A stretch of 21,018 bases of DNA from Chrysomallon squamiferum (Eukaryota; Mollusca; Gastropoda; Neomphalida; Peltospiridae), in the NCBI GenBank assembly GCA_012295275.1, contig CM022675.1, positions 2,186,144-2,207,161 of the forward strand. Direction: 5' to 3'. The position numbers were made by a program, and so were the translations under genes. Under the pieces are notes generated by a model. That model made no database searches. It saw nothing but the letters and a program-made list of their open reading frames with translations, and was not told the origin of the DNA. Below are positions 18,806 to 21,018 of this stretch, in pieces (position 1 is the first letter of the stretch; every line of letters begins with the position of its first letter).

Positions 18806-19330
18806 AAAGAAGTAAGAAACAGTTGAAAACACGTTTGAAAGCAGCATGTGTGTTCAGCCAACTGAAACGAGTATGTACTGTAAGGTCCGTGGGAAACTTT
18901 ACACGTAAACAAACGTAAAATGTAAAATGTACAGTGAAGCCTTCTTTAATCACTTTCTTTAGTAGTAGAATAGCAGCACTAGCAGTGATAGTAGTAGTGT
19001 CAACAATAGTAATAATAATGTTAGTAAGCAGAGTATTAGCAGTGGTAAAAACAGCATATATAGACAGTATTCACAGTTATGATGTGAGCATAAAACTAGT
19101 AATAGTAGCAGTAGTAAGTACTCAATAGCGCCTCTATTTTTGGACAGCCATACTATTTTGAACTGTTTTTTAACAGGTATTGGGAAAAGAGATAGAAGGG
19201 TATATTTATATATATTAGACTGATGTACAGCGCGATAGAAATAGAAACATATATACATGCATAGAGAGACAAACAATCTACCTTCCTTCCTTTTATTTGA
19301 TTAGTTTATTTTTAGTTCATTTAATTGTTT
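18806..19330. other. Spacer with a degenerate AGT/ACT patch
   Basis: An imperfect AGT patch lies at about 18961-19115 (Thr/Ile-rich on the minus strand). Unique sequence follows, including CTGTTTTTTAACAG at 19164-19177, an acceptor-like site followed by only about 15 codons. No gene is supported. Confidence 0.5.
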
Positions 19331-19357
19331 AATTATTATTATTATTATTATTATTGA

Positions 19358-19397
<40 letters not shown>
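19331..19397. repeat. TTA trinucleotide repeat
   Basis: About twenty TTA triplets with one GATA break. Confidence 0.95.
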
Positions 19398-19402
<5 letters not shown>

Positions 19403-19760
19403 TATTTTTATTATAATTATTATTATTGTTGTTGTTGTTATTGTTGTCGTTGTAGCACTTACTAATATAATAAAACGAGAAACACGTTGTGCACGGTGAC
19501 TCTTCCAGTCATTACAGAGGCCCGCTTACCCAAAGCTGCCTGTGTATAAAAACTGGGTATGTAACAAATGTTAATAGTCCTCACGTGTTTAGTATCTTTT
19601 GTTAGACGGACTGAAACAGGCTTCTTCGTAATGTGACAAGTTGTTATCACTATAAATGATAATTGCAAAAATAAACTTTAACGTCCATTGCTTTTAACCC
19701 ACTGTTGCTCCTTACAGAGTAATACAAACTGTGGACATTTAAAAAGAAAGAACACTTTCT
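19398..19760. other. Unique spacer, slightly GC-richer
   Basis: Around 19496-19550 the sequence is less AT-rich (ACAGAGGCCCGCTTACCC). No open frame of coding character was found. A 15-base match to family A (GTATCTTTTGTTAGA at 19592-19606) stands alone. Confidence 0.45.
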
Positions 19761-19778
19761 TTGCTGTCCACACTTCAG

Positions 19779-19836
19779 TTAACATTTAGCAACTATGAGA
19801 GTGACGGTGAAATACAGTGTGAACATTGGCAGCACG
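19779..19836 (+). CDS. Candidate small internal exon, 58 bp, phase-1 donor
   Basis: A long pyrimidine tract CTTTCTTTGCTGTCCACACT then TCAG ends at 19778. The donor CACG/GTAAGA starts at 19837. Both are close to consensus. The only good open frame reads LTFSNYESDGEIQC then EHWQHG and leaves in phase 1, the phase used by the EGF and membrane exons. An upstream TAA in this frame (about 19739-19741) sets a left limit. One cysteine and one tryptophan hint at an extracellular module, but no domain is recognised. Splicing into phase 0 at the left would be needed. RNA evidence would decide. Confidence 0.45.
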
Positions 19837-19866
19837 GTAAGACAAATTCGATGCGGTTCCAATGCA

Positions 19867-19918
19867 CAATTATTATTATTATTATTATTTTATTATTATT
19901 TTATTATTATTATTATTT
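19867..19918. repeat. TTA/TTTA repeat
   Basis: TTA triplets with two extra T, just downstream of the candidate exon's donor. Confidence 0.9.
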
Positions 19919-20156
19919 CACATTACGTATTAAAAAATGGTACGAGAAGAAACACTGGTTGTTTTCATGATATTAAAATTAATACTATTACGTTACACAG
20001 ACAAATATATGAAGTGGAAGCCAAAAGAAGACTGAAATTACGTTAAAACTAACAGAACAAAAAAATCAAACAAATAAATTCATAGCAAAATTAAGTAAAT
20101 AAATAAAATGATAAACAAAGATAAAGAGGTAGAAAAATACTGAGTTGTAGAGAGGA

Positions 20157-20754
<598 letters not shown>

Positions 20755-20940
20755 TGCATGAAATTGAAACTGACAGTAGACTGTAAAAAGGATGAAATTC
20801 TTAATTTTGTTTTGCCAGCGACAAAGATTTCAAAAAGTGTTTTTGATCTGATAAAATCAAAGTTGATGATGCAGATAGCTATAGATATCTTGGTATTAAC
20901 TGCGTGTAAAAATAAAGTTCAGTTCACACTCTCGTACACA
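20755..20940 (+). pseudogene. Probable decayed non-LTR retrotransposon reverse-transcriptase fragment
   Basis: Frame 1 from 20758 reads MKLKLTVDCKKDEILNFVLP. Frame 3 from about 20847 reads KIKVDDADSYRYLGINCV and stops at 20907-20909. Together they resemble the thumb-proximal part of R2/NeSL-type LINE reverse transcriptases: an L-x-L-x-x-x-x-C-K-x-L-x-F stretch followed by SYRYLGI. A frameshift near 20845 is required and stops follow, so it is dead. The catalytic YADD box is not in view. The identification rests on the YRYLGI motif and its spacing. Confidence 0.45.
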
Positions 20941-21018
20941 TTTTTGTAGTCAGATATGTACTACATGATCAACTTTCGAATGGTGATGACAAACATGTAG
21001 GCGATATCCTAAATTAGA

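Noticed and set aside
19164-19225. CTGTTTTTTAACAG followed by a short open frame as a terminal exon
   Set aside because: Only about 15 codons with no recognisable tail; acceptor-like sites are common in T-rich DNA.
19592-19606. Possible sixth family A copy (GTATCTTTTGTTAGA)
   Set aside because: Only 15 bases match; none of the other ordered blocks are present on either side.

Overview
The window looks like non-coding, repeat-saturated DNA from a metazoan genome. The best guess is a cephalopod mollusc (octopus-like). The reasons are AT-rich DNA packed with di-, tri- and tetranucleotide microsatellites, several long minisatellites, intron-style splice signals, and a decayed Tigger/pogo transposase whose wording resembles the abundant octopus TIGD1-like copies. 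The taxonomic call rests on memory of those proteins, not on a search. No complete multi-residue-conserved gene is present, and I see no rRNA, tRNA or CRISPR.

Layout. 1-1270: two diverged copies of a Thr/Ser-rich segment. 1265-1909: a deleted Tigger-type DNA transposon with recognisable terminal inverted repeats, a TA target duplication and a broken transposase N-terminus on the minus strand. 2000-5800: microsatellites plus copies of two dispersed repeat families (A and B). 5819-6018: a 200-base assembly gap. 6019-8455: a 36-bp minisatellite of about 67 units, running into a short non-repetitive open frame (8456-8539). 8770-8936: a convincing terminal exon for a single-pass membrane protein. 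9617-9720: an EGF-like exon with five of six cysteines. 10.0-12.5 kb: simple repeats with one candidate internal exon (11768-11842). 12561-13448: a 33-bp minisatellite in an almost uninterrupted Thr-rich frame ending in a hydrophobic tail. 13966-14951: TGGA-type and TAGA arrays. 15605-16197: a 52-bp minisatellite. 16.5-17.8 kb: three copies of family A with GT tails. 17.9-20.3 kb: GA, TA, CA and TTA tracts, a second family B copy and a small candidate exon (19779-19836). 20755-20940: a probable decayed non-LTR reverse-transcriptase fragment.

How the parts fit. The exon candidates at 8770, 9617, 11768 and 19779 all lie on the plus strand, and each uses a phase-1 junction, the usual phase of shuffled extracellular modules. 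They may be remnants or scattered exons of a membrane-anchored, EGF-containing, mucin-like family, but their order (membrane exon before EGF exon) does not make one simple gene. The minisatellites are Thr/Ser-rich in one frame. Whether that frame is ever translated is unproven, and the frameshifts argue against it in the 36-bp array. The most distinctive structural signal is repeat family A: five copies, four of which end directly in a GT/CA microsatellite, arranged as inverted pairs.
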